A stretch of DNA of 64,000 nucleotides from Hasllibacter sp. MH4015 (lineage in GTDB: Bacteria; Pseudomonadota; Alphaproteobacteria; Rhodobacterales; Rhodobacteraceae). The first letter of the stretch is position 1. Every line of letters starts with the position of its first letter. The translations under genes were made by a program, and so were the position numbers. The notes beneath the pieces are model-generated. The model saw nothing but the letters and a program-made list of their open reading frames with translations. It had not been told where the DNA came from and did not search any database. This document shows positions 52,691 through 61,000 of the stretch, piece after piece. The stretch covers positions 2,105,875-2,169,874 of the forward strand of contig NZ_JAHTBK010000001.1 of NCBI RefSeq assembly GCF_020177575.1, given 5' to 3'.

Positions 52691-53572
52691 TTATTTGTGC
52701 AGCATCATCGGATGGGGCACCGGGTCCTTCGCGCGCAGAAGATGGCGGCGGAAGATCTCCGCGTAGCTGCGATAGCAATAGCCATCATTGCGGCGCAGGT
52801 ACTTTTCTCGGTTGTTGAAATAGATCTTCGGCAACCGGTACCACGGCAGCTTGGGATGCATGTGGTGAACCACGTGGAGGTTGTTGTTGAGAAACAGGAA
52901 CGCGAGGGGGCCCCTATCCTCGATGATGACCGTCCGGCCCCGCGCGCGTTCATGGGCCTGATGCTCCAGGAACGTGCGGATCTTCAGGATCGACAGGCCC
53001 CCGTAACACGCCAAGAGGTAGGCCCAGACCGGCATGGGTGAGACGGCGACCAGCCAAAGGATCGCGCCGCTCAGCCCCAGGTGACAGGCCCAGGCCCACG
53101 ACACGCCGCGATCCCCCGCCCGGATCAATCGCGCATCCGCCCCCATGAACATCACTTGCGCCACCACCGGCCCGATCAGCATCCGGCCCAGAAGCGTGTT
53201 GTTGACGGCCAGCACGGCGCGGACCGGACCCGACAAGGCGGCCCAGGCCACCGGGTCGAAATAATTGCTCTCGGGATCGTCGTAGGGGTCTGTCAGGGTC
53301 GCATCCATGTGATGCGCCAGGTGCGTGTCGCGAAACCGGATATAGGGGATGGCCAGGTTCAGGGACGCGAAGACCAACGGCTCCCCCAAACGCCGGTCGC
53401 CGAACGGATGGCCGTGCAGGACCTCGTGTTGCAGCGATGCGTGCAGCGCGATGGCAAGGGCCGCGACCACGATGGCGAGCGTCGGGCTGAACCCCGCCAC
53501 CCAGAAAATCGCCGCCAGCCAGACGGCATAACACAGCCCGATCAGGGCGAGTGTCGGCCACTCGATCCGCAT
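52691..53572 (-). CDS. Fatty acid desaturase
   Basis: 293-residue membrane desaturase with three His boxes (HEVLHGH, HLAHHMD, HVVHHMHP) and several hydrophobic segments. It differs in length and sequence from the first desaturase (20451-21497). Such di-iron enzymes modify lipid acyl chains or carotenoids; I cannot specify which. ATG 53572 is the likely start. It is divergent from the HTH regulator, and a perfect inverted repeat between them is the probable binding site. Confidence 0.9.
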   Translation of the reverse strand: MRIEWPTLALIGLCYAVWLAAIFWVAGFSPTLAIVVAALAIALHASLQHEVLHGHPFGDRRLGEPLVFASLNLAIPYIRFRDTHLAHHMDATLTDPYDDPESNYFDPVAWAALSGPVRAVLAVNNTLLGRMLIGPVVAQVMFMGADARLIRAGDRGVSWAWACHLGLSGAILWLVAVSPMPVWAYLLACYGGLSILKIRTFLEHQAHERARGRTVIIEDRGPLAFLFLNNNLHVVHHMHPKLPWYRLPKIYFNNREKYLRRNDGYCYRSYAEIFRRHLLRAKDPVPHPMMLHK

Positions 53573-53658
53573 CCTTGCTCCAACGCTGTTGAGAACCAGC
53601 GGGGTCAGACCGCCGGGTATGACAAACCTATGACACCTTGCATCGGGCGGGCAGTCCG

Positions 53659-53679
53659 TGTTTTCTCCACAGGAAAACA
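53659..53679. promoter_or_regulatory. Operator between desaturase and HTH regulator
   Basis: A perfect inverted repeat TGTTTTC-N7-GAAAACA lies 22 bp upstream of the regulator ATG and 86 bp upstream of the desaturase ATG. Its minus strand contains TGTTTTCCTGTGGA, also found at 2920-2933. Confidence 0.65.
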
Positions 53680-53701
53680 ACATTGCTGGATTTTCTCAAC
53701 G

Positions 53702-54565
53702 ATGCTGGATTTGATCGACAAAAGAGAGCGCGCGGACCTATTCCGCGACCGCCTCATGGCCGCGCTGACCGCCTCCGGCCTCAGCCGCGCGGCGCTGGCC
53801 CGTGCGGTGCAGGTCGATCGCTCCACGGTCACGCAGATGCTGGCCGACGGCGACAGCCGGGTGCCGGGCGGCCATGTGGTCGCGGCCTGCGCGCAGGCCC
53901 TCGACGTCTCCGCCGACTGGCTCCTCGGCCTGACCGACCGGCCGGAACAGGCCGGCGCGCTCCTGGAATCGTCGCTCTCGATTTCCGAGACCGGGCGCGC
54001 CACCACGCTCGATGACCAGATCTTCGAGTGGCAGCAGGAAGCGGAGGGCTACAAGATCCGCCACGTCCCCGCGACCCTGCCCGACGTGCTCAAGACCGAC
54101 GCGATGCTGCGCTGGGAATACGCGCCGATCACCAATCGCCGCCCGGACGAGGCCATCGACGCCGCCGCGGAGCGTCTGGATTGGCTGCGCCTGACGCTTA
54201 GCGATTACGAGATGGCGATGGCCGTCCACGAGATCGACAGCTTCGCGCGGGGCGAAGGCTACTATAAGGGCCTCGCCGCCGCCGACCGGATCGAACAGCT
54301 CGATTGGATGATCGAGGTCTATGACCGGCTCTATCCCGGCCTGCGGATCTTCCTCTTCGATGCCCGCGCTGTCTATTCCTCACCGGTCACGGTGTTCGGG
54401 CCGATGATGGCGGTGATCTATATGGGCCGTCATTACATCGCCTTCCGCGACCGGGACCGGGTCCGCGCCGTGACGCAGCATTTCGACTGGCTGGTGCGGG
54501 AGGCGACGGTGTCCGCGCGCGACATTCCCGATTACCTGCGCGGCTTGCGTGATCAGGTGCGCTGA
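53702..54565 (+). CDS. HTH-domain (XRE-type) regulator with unknown C-terminal domain
   Basis: 287 residues. The N-terminus carries an XRE-like HTH (residues about 15-75: LMAALTASGLSRAALARAVQ, then VDRSTVTQMLADG and ADWLLGLTDRP). The remaining ~200 residues form a separate, mostly helical domain of unknown type, possibly a ligand or effector domain (MRWEYAPITNRRPDEAIDAA, LFDARAVYSSPVTVFGPM). It probably regulates itself and the divergent desaturase via the inverted repeat at 53659-53679. The tail overlaps the SGNH-thioesterase gene end by 13 bases. Confidence 0.8.
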   Translation: MLDLIDKRERADLFRDRLMAALTASGLSRAALARAVQVDRSTVTQMLADGDSRVPGGHVVAACAQALDVSADWLLGLTDRPEQAGALLESSLSISETGRATTLDDQIFEWQQEAEGYKIRHVPATLPDVLKTDAMLRWEYAPITNRRPDEAIDAAAERLDWLRLTLSDYEMAMAVHEIDSFARGEGYYKGLAAADRIEQLDWMIEVYDRLYPGLRIFLFDARAVYSSPVTVFGPMMAVIYMGRHYIAFRDRDRVRAVTQHFDWLVREATVSARDIPDYLRGLRDQVR

Positions 54566-55695
54566 CCCACGAAACGGCCGACGCCTTCCGGCGCGGGCAA
54601 TCCCGCATGGGCCTCCTTTGCGGTCGTGAACCACGCCGCCACATCCCGCCTCGGCGGGGCGGAGCGGCGGGTCGACAGGTCCATATGCAGCAGCAATTGC
54701 TCGCCCGTCGCGCAAAGCCGCCCGCCCACGCTCAATTCGTGCCAGACATGGAGCTTCTTGCCCCCGCCCTCCATCACGCGGGTCCGCACCTCGATCCGGT
54801 CGCCGATATTCACCTCGTCCAGATGGCGGATATGGGTCTCCACCGTGAACACGGAATGGCCCTCCGCCACGCAGGCCGCATCCATCCCGGCCCAGTCCAG
54901 CATCTGGTCCGTCGCGTCGGAAAAGACGGTCAGGTAATGGGCCTCGTTCATGTGGCCATTGTAATCGACCCAGTCCCTCGGCACCGCGCGGTCGAGCGTC
55001 ACGGGCGGCTGCGGCAGGCTCGGGTCCGGTTCCGCCAACCTGCCCGCCGCCTTCGGCGTGGCCAGCGTCACGTCCAGCATCCCGCCCAGGATATCCGCCA
55101 TCGCATCGCCGAAGCGGACGTGATCCTCCGCCTCCCAATGGACCCCGTCGATATCGGAGACCTGCACATGATCGCCCGCCCGCACGAAGGTCACGCCCTG
55201 CCGTGCCGCCATCTCCGCGAAGTGATCCTCCAGCCCCGCCTGCCGCGCCTCCGCGCCCGCGAAAGCCTCCGTCAGCACGCCCGTCTCCCGCACCGGCGCG
55301 GGGGCGACGACAACGATGCCCACCTCCGGCAGCGCCGCGCGGGTGATCCCTACCAACCGCTCCACCGATTTCGCAATGTCGAAGGCGGAGGTGGCGAAGC
55401 GCGGCTTGAGGTCATTGGTCCCCAGCATCAGCACCACCACATCCAGCGGCGCGTGGCTCGGAAGGATCGCAGGCAGAACCTCCGCCCCGTTGCGATTGCC
55501 GCCATCGACCGGATCGTGATGCACCGTCGTGCGCCCCGGCAGCCCTTCGCAGATCACCTCGACCCCCGGCCCCAGCCTGTCGGCCATCCGCTCCGGCCAG
55601 CGCGTGGCCTTCGGATGCCGGTCGAACCCGCCCAGCACCCGCAGGGGGATCGTGCCATGGCTGTTGCTGTCGCCGTAGACCAGTATCTGCGCCAT
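54553..55695 (-). CDS. Fusion of SGNH hydrolase and betainyl-CoA-type thioesterase
   Basis: 380 residues in one uninterrupted frame. The N-terminal ~215 residues are an SGNH/GDSL hydrolase with all four blocks: YGDSNSHG (nucleophile Ser10), the Gly block, LGTNDLK (Asn) and the DGVHW motif with the catalytic Asp and His. The C-terminal ~145 residues are a hotdog thioesterase (DWVDYNGHMNEAHYLTVF, then ETHIRHLDEVNIGDRIEVR), closest in pattern to the betainyl-CoA thioesterase usually fused to carnitine dehydrogenase. Each half is known separately, but I do not know this fusion. The product may hydrolyse an ester and a CoA thioester in one pathway. Confidence 0.85.
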   Translation of the reverse strand: MAQILVYGDSNSHGTIPLRVLGGFDRHPKATRWPERMADRLGPGVEVICEGLPGRTTVHHDPVDGGNRNGAEVLPAILPSHAPLDVVVLMLGTNDLKPRFATSAFDIAKSVERLVGITRAALPEVGIVVVAPAPVRETGVLTEAFAGAEARQAGLEDHFAEMAARQGVTFVRAGDHVQVSDIDGVHWEAEDHVRFGDAMADILGGMLDVTLATPKAAGRLAEPDPSLPQPPVTLDRAVPRDWVDYNGHMNEAHYLTVFSDATDQMLDWAGMDAACVAEGHSVFTVETHIRHLDEVNIGDRIEVRTRVMEGGGKKLHVWHELSVGGRLCATGEQLLLHMDLSTRRSAPPRRDVAAWFTTAKEAHAGLPAPEGVGRFVGQRT

Positions 55696-55720
55696 CACGC
55701 CCCTCCCCCGCGACGCGGCC

Positions 55721-56764
55721 TCAATAGGGCATCGGATGCGCCCGGTGGGCGGCGTCGATATCCTCCAGCACCGCGTTGGACAGGACAAGATCCTTGCCGT
55801 CCAGGATATGTTGCAACTGCGCGCAGGTCGTGGCCCCGAAGATGCTCGACACCGCGAAGGGCCGCTGCACCGTGAACGCCATCGCCATATGCACCGGGTC
55901 CAGCCCGTGCTTTTCCGCCACGCCCAGATAGGCATCCACCGCCTCGAACGCGCGGGGGGTCCTGCGCCCGCCCATCTCGGGGCTCAGGGACATGCGGCTG
56001 TCCTCGGGGATGCGTCCGCCCTGGTACTTGCCGGTCAGAAGCCCGGTGGCAAGCGGTGAGAACGCCAGGAGCGTCACGCGCTCATGGACCGACAACTCCG
56101 CCATGTCGGTGTCGTAAAGCCGGCACATCAGCGAATATTCGTTCTGCACCGTCTGCACGCGGGGCAGGTCCAGCTCCTCCGACAGGCGCAGCCATTGCGC
56201 GGTGCCCCAGGCGCTCTCGTTGGACAGGGCGAAATGCCGGATCTTGCCCGCCTTCTGCGCCGCCCCCGCCGCGTCCAGCACGTCGCGCATGTTGTCCAGG
56301 ATCTCGGCCCTGTCGCCCTTGGGCACGTAGGTCCAGTTCTGCCGGAACATGTAGCTGCCCCGGTTCGGCCAATGCAGTTGGTAGATGTCGATGTAATCGG
56401 TCCTCAGCCGCTCCAGCGAGCCCTCCAACGCCTCCGCAAACGTGGCCCCCGTGATCGGCTGCCCGGGCCGCACGAAGCCGCCATTCTCGCCCGAGATCTT
56501 GGTGGCCAGCTTGTAGTCGCCCCGCCGTGCCGGATGGGCGGCGTTCCAATTGCCGATCACGCGTTCCGTGTTGCCCACCGTCTCTGCCTTGACCGGGTTC
56601 ACGGGATACATCTCTGCGGTGTCGATCACGTCGATACCGGCCTCCAGCGCCATGTCCATCTGCCGATGCGCCTGATCCTCGGGCGTCTGGTTGCCCCAGG
56701 TCATCGTGCCCAGGCAGTAATCGGTGATGGTCTCGTCGGTGGCCCCAAGGGGAACGTTGCGCAT
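55721..56764 (-). CDS. Aldo/keto reductase, Tas-type
   Basis: 347-residue aldo/keto reductase of the Tas/YajO group. The catalytic residues are in the family places: Asp and Tyr in DVIDTAEMYPVNPVKAET, Lys in YKLATKISG and His in IYQLHWPNRG; the cofactor-binding C-terminus is SSIFGATTCAQLQHIL. Substrate unknown. It lies 25 bp downstream of the SGNH-thioesterase gene end on the same strand, but their roles do not clearly match. It is divergent from the ImuA gene. Confidence 0.92.
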   Translation of the reverse strand: MRNVPLGATDETITDYCLGTMTWGNQTPEDQAHRQMDMALEAGIDVIDTAEMYPVNPVKAETVGNTERVIGNWNAAHPARRGDYKLATKISGENGGFVRPGQPITGATFAEALEGSLERLRTDYIDIYQLHWPNRGSYMFRQNWTYVPKGDRAEILDNMRDVLDAAGAAQKAGKIRHFALSNESAWGTAQWLRLSEELDLPRVQTVQNEYSLMCRLYDTDMAELSVHERVTLLAFSPLATGLLTGKYQGGRIPEDSRMSLSPEMGGRRTPRAFEAVDAYLGVAEKHGLDPVHMAMAFTVQRPFAVSSIFGATTCAQLQHILDGKDLVLSNAVLEDIDAAHRAHPMPY

Positions 56765-56880
56765 GTCGGATCGGTCCTTTCGGGCGGGGCTTGGGATCGG
56801 GGCGTCGGGTGGGTGAAACCCGCCATTCACCCGAATGAAATCCGCAAGGTAACGGGGAAATGACGGAGCGCAAGGCTTGA

Positions 56881-56895
56881 GAACATTTCATGAAC
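56881..56895. promoter_or_regulatory. SOS box (LexA site, GAAC-N7-GAAC)
   Basis: GAACATTTCATGAAC matches the direct-repeat LexA box of alphaproteobacteria (GAAC-N7-GAAC, equal to GTTC-N7-GTTC on the other strand). It ends 16 bp before the imuA ATG, so LexA bound here would block its promoter. Confidence 0.75.
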
Positions 56896-56911
56896 ATCTA
56901 TAAAGGAGCCC

Positions 56912-57541
56912 ATGGACATCTCTCGCCTCACCCGCCAATCCCACCGCCGCACCCGCCCCGGCCTGCGGCTTCTGGACCGGTTCGAGCTTGCCGGGCTGCG
57001 CGCCCACGAAGCCTGCGGCACCGCCCGCCGCCGCTTCGCCCTGTGGCTGGCGCAGGCCTGCACCGACCCGATCATCTGGATTCGCCCCGACTGGCACCCC
57101 GACCGCCTGCACATGGCCGGCGCCCGGGCAGATGTCGATCCCGGCCGCGTGGTCTTGGTGAATTGCTGCCGCCCCGCCGACCTTCTGTGGTGCGCGGAGG
57201 AAGGGCTCAGAAGCGGCCTCCTGCCGCTCGTGGTCGTCGACCTGCCCGAACCGCCGGGCCTCACGCCCGTGCGCCGCCTGCACCTGGCCGCCGAAACCGG
57301 AAGCGAACGGACGGGCCGCGCGCCCCTTTGCCTGCTGCTGACGCCCGGCGATGGCGGGGCCGCGGGGGTGGAAAGCCGCTGGCGCCTGTCACCCGCCCAC
57401 CAATCCGACACCCCCACATGGTCCCTGTCCCGCCTGCGCGCCCGCGATGCCCCGCCCGCGGAATGGTCGGTGGTGCGGGGCACGGACGGCAGGCCAACCG
57501 TGAAACAGACAGACCCGACGCCCCAGATCGAACCCGCCTGA
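56912..57541 (+). CDS. imuA: ImuA-family protein (SOS mutagenesis)
   Basis: 209-residue ImuA-like protein, a short RecA/SulA-related accessory factor of the ImuA-ImuB-DnaE2 mutagenesis system. Family pattern: PIIWIRPDWHPDRLH, DLLWCAEEGLRSGLLPLVV, and VRRLHLAAETG. It lies just downstream of an SOS box, with an AAAGGAG Shine-Dalgarno. Normally imuB and dnaE2 follow in the same operon, but neither appears within the window: the next sequence is a lower-GC stretch with unknown genes on the other strand. It may work with ImuB/DnaE2 elsewhere in the genome or be a leftover. Confidence 0.8.
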   Translation: MDISRLTRQSHRRTRPGLRLLDRFELAGLRAHEACGTARRRFALWLAQACTDPIIWIRPDWHPDRLHMAGARADVDPGRVVLVNCCRPADLLWCAEEGLRSGLLPLVVVDLPEPPGLTPVRRLHLAAETGSERTGRAPLCLLLTPGDGGAAGVESRWRLSPAHQSDTPTWSLSRLRARDAPPAEWSVVRGTDGRPTVKQTDPTPQIEPA

Positions 57542-57613
57542 ACGAACCGGCCCAAGTCGTTCTTTGGTCGAAACCGGCAACGCCCGGTCTGCGGACGAAG
57601 CGGTCATTGATAA

Positions 57614-58072
57614 CTAGCTCGCAAATGTCTGGAGATAGGCAGACTTGTCGTGTTGTGACTTCATCATCGTCTCGCGCCAAATGGCTTGCTCTGCCGTGAT
57701 AATCTCCAGCTCCCACACACACGCCACAGCAGGACGATTGATCGTGTCCAATGGAACTGCATCATCATATTGACGACGATAGATACGTTGGCAAAGGACC
57801 GAACCTTGCGCCCACCACTGCGCTGCGATTGTTAATCCAAGATCACCGGGATGAATGATTACGAAACCTAAGCCGTTGCTATCACCCATTTTCTGTGCAT
57901 CGTCGATAACCTCTTCGCCTAGGAAGACTTTGGCAGTCTCTATCATCTCGCTGGTCACAGTCTTGCCTTCAGCAAGTATTTCATAAACCTTGAACTGAAT
58001 TGCACCTAAATCCCACATCCCGCGATTAGCGGCGATACGCGGACTGTAGATTTCTATGGGGCCAGCATTCAT
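57614..58072 (-). CDS. Unknown protein in a lower-GC stretch
   Basis: 152 residues; I recognise no family. It has no signal peptide or membrane helix. The sequence mixes short beta-like and helical stretches (EIYSPRIAANRGMWDLGAIQ, QRIYRRQYDDAVPLDTIN) and ends in a charged helix. Its GC and codon use are visibly below its neighbours, suggesting it was acquired. Its start overlaps a small upstream frame by four bases (ATGA), typical of a two-gene unit. A toxin/antitoxin or immunity role is possible but not shown by any motif. Confidence 0.6.
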   Translation of the reverse strand: MNAGPIEIYSPRIAANRGMWDLGAIQFKVYEILAEGKTVTSEMIETAKVFLGEEVIDDAQKMGDSNGLGFVIIHPGDLGLTIAAQWWAQGSVLCQRIYRRQYDDAVPLDTINRPAVACVWELEIITAEQAIWRETMMKSQHDKSAYLQTFAS

Positions 58073-58266
58073 CTAAAGCGTTCCTTTTGCATCCAAGGAC
58101 ACGCTATACCCATTCCCGCTAGGGTCAATTCTGCATCTGCAATGTCGGTAGGTCTGGGCTCAGACCCGCCCTCCGCTGCCTCTGCACACAGACCGACCTG
58201 GCAGCACCGACCCCGAGAGGCGGCAGCCGGGCCAATACCGAAAACCTCTTCTTCGAATGACGTCAC
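58069..58266 (-). CDS. Possible small gene upstream of the unknown protein
   Basis: A 65-codon frame with a GTG start (58266) that ends in an ATGA overlap with the start of the next gene. It has several Cys and Gly residues (RGRCCQVGLCAEAAEGG) and no known family. The coupling overlap is the main reason to list it; otherwise it could be an accidental frame. Confidence 0.3.
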   Translation of the reverse strand: MTSFEEEVFGIGPAAASRGRCCQVGLCAEAAEGGSEPRPTDIADAELTLAGMGIACPWMQKERFR

Positions 58267-58375
58267 ATGCTTGCCCCCTCACCAACGTTGAGAGCCCGGG
58301 CGGACGCCGCATTCCCCTTGCCCTCTCCGCCCGACCCTCCTAAGCCGAATCCGTACCCACCGGGACCGCTGTTCC

Positions 58376-59596
58376 ATGCGCCTCCTCATCTCCTTCGCCG
58401 CGCTGTTCGCGTCGGTGATCTTGCTGCAACTCTCCTCGTCCGGCGTGGGGCCGCTCGACGTTCTGTCGGGCAATGCGCTCGGCTTCACCAACGGGCAGAT
58501 CGGCCTTTTGGGCTCGGCCCATTTCCTGGGATTCTTCATCGGCTGCTGGTGGGCGCCGCGCCTGATGGGCACTGTCGGCCATTCCCGCGCCTTCGCCGTC
58601 TTCACTGCCCTGGGCGCGATCGGGCTTCTGGCCCATATGGTCGTCGTGGACCCTTACGCCTGGGCCGCCATGCGCGTGGCCTCGGGCCTTTGCATCGCGG
58701 GATGTTTCACGGTGATCGAGGCGTGGCTGCAGGCCAAGGCCACGAACGAGAACCGGGGCCGCACCATGGGCGTCTACCGGATGGTGGATACCGGCGGGCA
58801 ATTGGTGGCGCAGTTCATGATCGGGTTCCTCGCGCCCGCCTCCTACGTCTCCTACAACCTGCTGGCGATCCTGTGCTGTGCCGCCCTCCTGCCGCTGGCG
58901 CTCACCCGCCTGAAACAGCCCATGGCGACCGGCACGCCGCGCCTGCGCCCGATGCTGGCGTGGCGCCTGTCACCGCTTGCCGTGGGTGGCGTGGTCGTCT
59001 CGGGCGTGTCGGGCGCGTCGCTCAGGATGACCGGCCCGCTTTACGGCACCGAAGTGGGCCTCGCGCCCAATTCCATCGGCCTGTTTCTCGCGGCCTTCGT
59101 GCTCGGCGGCGCGCTCGCGCAATGGCCCGCGGGCCTTCTGGCGGATCGCTACGACCGGCGCTGGGTCCTGATCGGGTTCTCCGCCGCCTCCATCGTGTCA
59201 TGCGCCATCACGATCGCCGTGCCCGGCCTTGGGCAGGCGGGCATCTTCTTCGCCGCGTTCCTTTTCGGGGCCACGACCTTCCCGATCTACTCCGTCTCCG
59301 CCGCCCATGCCCATGACTGGGCCAGCGACGACCAGCGGATCGAGCTCTCGGCCGCCCTGATGTTCTTCTTCGCCTGCGGCGCCATCGTCGCCCCGCTCAC
59401 CACCTCGGGCCTCATCAGCGCCTTCGGTCCGGCCTCCTTGTTCTATTTCATCTCCGCCGCGCATCTGTTCCTGATCGTATTTGGCTTGATCCGGATGCGC
59501 CGCCGCGCGGCATCGGACACCCGCCAGCCCTATGTCTGGATCCCGCGCACCTCCTTCCAGGCGGGTCGCCTGTTCCGCCGCAACGGCGACAAATAG
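58376..59596 (+). CDS. MFS transporter
   Basis: 406-residue major facilitator with twelve hydrophobic segments. It starts LLISFAALFASVILLQL and carries the MFS loop 2-3 type region (GFFIGCWWAPRLMG) and a cytoplasmic loop with RGRTMGVYRMVDTGG. Such proteins export or import small organic solutes; the substrate is not predictable. ATG 58376 is the natural start. It is followed by a serine hydrolase gene (102 bp) on the same strand. Confidence 0.9.
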   Translation: MRLLISFAALFASVILLQLSSSGVGPLDVLSGNALGFTNGQIGLLGSAHFLGFFIGCWWAPRLMGTVGHSRAFAVFTALGAIGLLAHMVVVDPYAWAAMRVASGLCIAGCFTVIEAWLQAKATNENRGRTMGVYRMVDTGGQLVAQFMIGFLAPASYVSYNLLAILCCAALLPLALTRLKQPMATGTPRLRPMLAWRLSPLAVGGVVVSGVSGASLRMTGPLYGTEVGLAPNSIGLFLAAFVLGGALAQWPAGLLADRYDRRWVLIGFSAASIVSCAITIAVPGLGQAGIFFAAFLFGATTFPIYSVSAAHAHDWASDDQRIELSAALMFFFACGAIVAPLTTSGLISAFGPASLFYFISAAHLFLIVFGLIRMRRRAASDTRQPYVWIPRTSFQAGRLFRRNGDK

Positions 59597-59698
59597 CGGG
59601 CAGCTTCGCGGAATCTCCAAGCTCCCGTCGCAATTCTGACGCCTTCGCCGGGCCATATCGCGCGCAACTCCTTGTCCCTTCGCGTGCGAGCCTCTGCC

Positions 59699-60931
59699 AT
59701 GGTCTTTCTTCAACGCCTCCTCCTCGTCCTTGTCGGCGGCGCCTTCACCCTCGCCCTTGCGGCGCTGTTCCTCGGCCCGGCGGAGGAGGACGCGGCCCCG
59801 TCGTTCGAGGTTGCATCCACCTTGCCCGAGGCTGATCCCGGCGTGCTGCGCGACCTGGCCGCCACGCTGATCGGCGCACCCCGTGCCGCGCCAGGGCAGA
59901 CGGCCCCCGCTGCCGCCCTTCCGCCCGATGCAAGCTTCACACCTTCCCAGCCGCTCACCCATGTCCCCGTCAGCGCCGGACCGCCGCAGGTCGCCGCCGC
60001 CCCAGCACCCGACACCGCGCCCCTCGCCTTGGATATCGACGCGGCCTGGCGCGCATGGATGGCCGCCCACGGCCTGACCGAAGGCGCGCTCGTCGTCCTG
60101 TCGCCCGATGGCACGATGCACCGCACGGGGTTGGAGCGGGACACCGCCACCTCCGTTCCCGTCGCCAGCCTCTCCAAGGCCATCACCGGCATCTGCCTCG
60201 ACATCGTGCTGCACGAACACGGGCTTGGCTGGTACACGCGGCTCGGTGAAATCTCCGATCAGATGTCCGCCGTCCGGGTCACGCCGCAGGCTTGGAACGA
60301 GCACATCACGCTCGCCTCCCTCGTCACCCACACCTCCGGCCTCGCCCCCGACCTGACCCAAGGCACCATGGGCAGCGACCTGCACGGCGCTCTCGGCCTG
60401 CACCGCCGCATCGCGTCCGAGGCCCTGCGGGAGGAGAATATCCAAGGCACCCCGCGCACATTTTTCTACAACAACACCAATTACGCCGTCCTCGGCGTGG
60501 TGATCGAGGCGCTGACCGGTCAATCCTATTCGGAGGCCTGCCTGGACCGCGTGGTGACGCCAGCGGGCATCACCGATGCCACCATCCACGGGCAGATGGG
60601 CTCCCGCTCCTCCTATGGCGGGTGGGAGATGTCGGCCGAAAGCTACGCGCGCCTCGCCCAGCATTGGTTCACCGCCGGACAGCCCCGCATCGACGATCCC
60701 GCCAGCCGCCCGATGCGTGAAAACTACGCCCTTGGCTATACCATCCACGGCGATGGCGCGGGCGCGCAGATCTCCCATGGTGGGATGTTCTGCCACAATG
60801 GCGGCCCCAACCTTGGTGCCTATGTCCACGCGCGCGGCGACGGCACGGTGATCGTCGCCAATTGGTCCGGGCGCTGCATTTCCGCCGGGGATACCGCGTT
60901 GGGGACGACCTTCGCCGATCTGATGGAATAG
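59699..60931 (+). CDS. Class C beta-lactamase-like serine hydrolase
   Basis: 410-residue exported serine hydrolase. It has an N-terminal signal/anchor (residues about 1-25, VFLQRLLLVLVGGAFTLALA) and a Pro/Ala-rich linker, then the beta-lactamase fold. The SxxK motif is SLSK (VASLSKAITG), and the YxN-like element is FYNNTNYAVLG. It is probably a peptidase, esterase or penicillin-binding-protein relative, not a resistance enzyme; substrate unknown. ATG 59699 was chosen over an upstream TTG nine codons away. It lies between the MFS gene and metG, all on the plus strand. Confidence 0.85.
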   Translation: MVFLQRLLLVLVGGAFTLALAALFLGPAEEDAAPSFEVASTLPEADPGVLRDLAATLIGAPRAAPGQTAPAAALPPDASFTPSQPLTHVPVSAGPPQVAAAPAPDTAPLALDIDAAWRAWMAAHGLTEGALVVLSPDGTMHRTGLERDTATSVPVASLSKAITGICLDIVLHEHGLGWYTRLGEISDQMSAVRVTPQAWNEHITLASLVTHTSGLAPDLTQGTMGSDLHGALGLHRRIASEALREENIQGTPRTFFYNNTNYAVLGVVIEALTGQSYSEACLDRVVTPAGITDATIHGQMGSRSSYGGWEMSAESYARLAQHWFTAGQPRIDDPASRPMRENYALGYTIHGDGAGAQISHGGMFCHNGGPNLGAYVHARGDGTVIVANWSGRCISAGDTALGTTFADLME

Positions 60932-61000
60932 GCCACTGGCCTTGGGCGCGGCACGGCGTTAAGCCTCTGGCAAAACCGTCCCGCGCCGAAAGCCAGTTCC

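Noticed and set aside
54553-55695. Frameshift joining two separate genes
   Set aside because: The SGNH-thioesterase sequence is one frame with no stop and both halves complete, so a true fusion is more likely.
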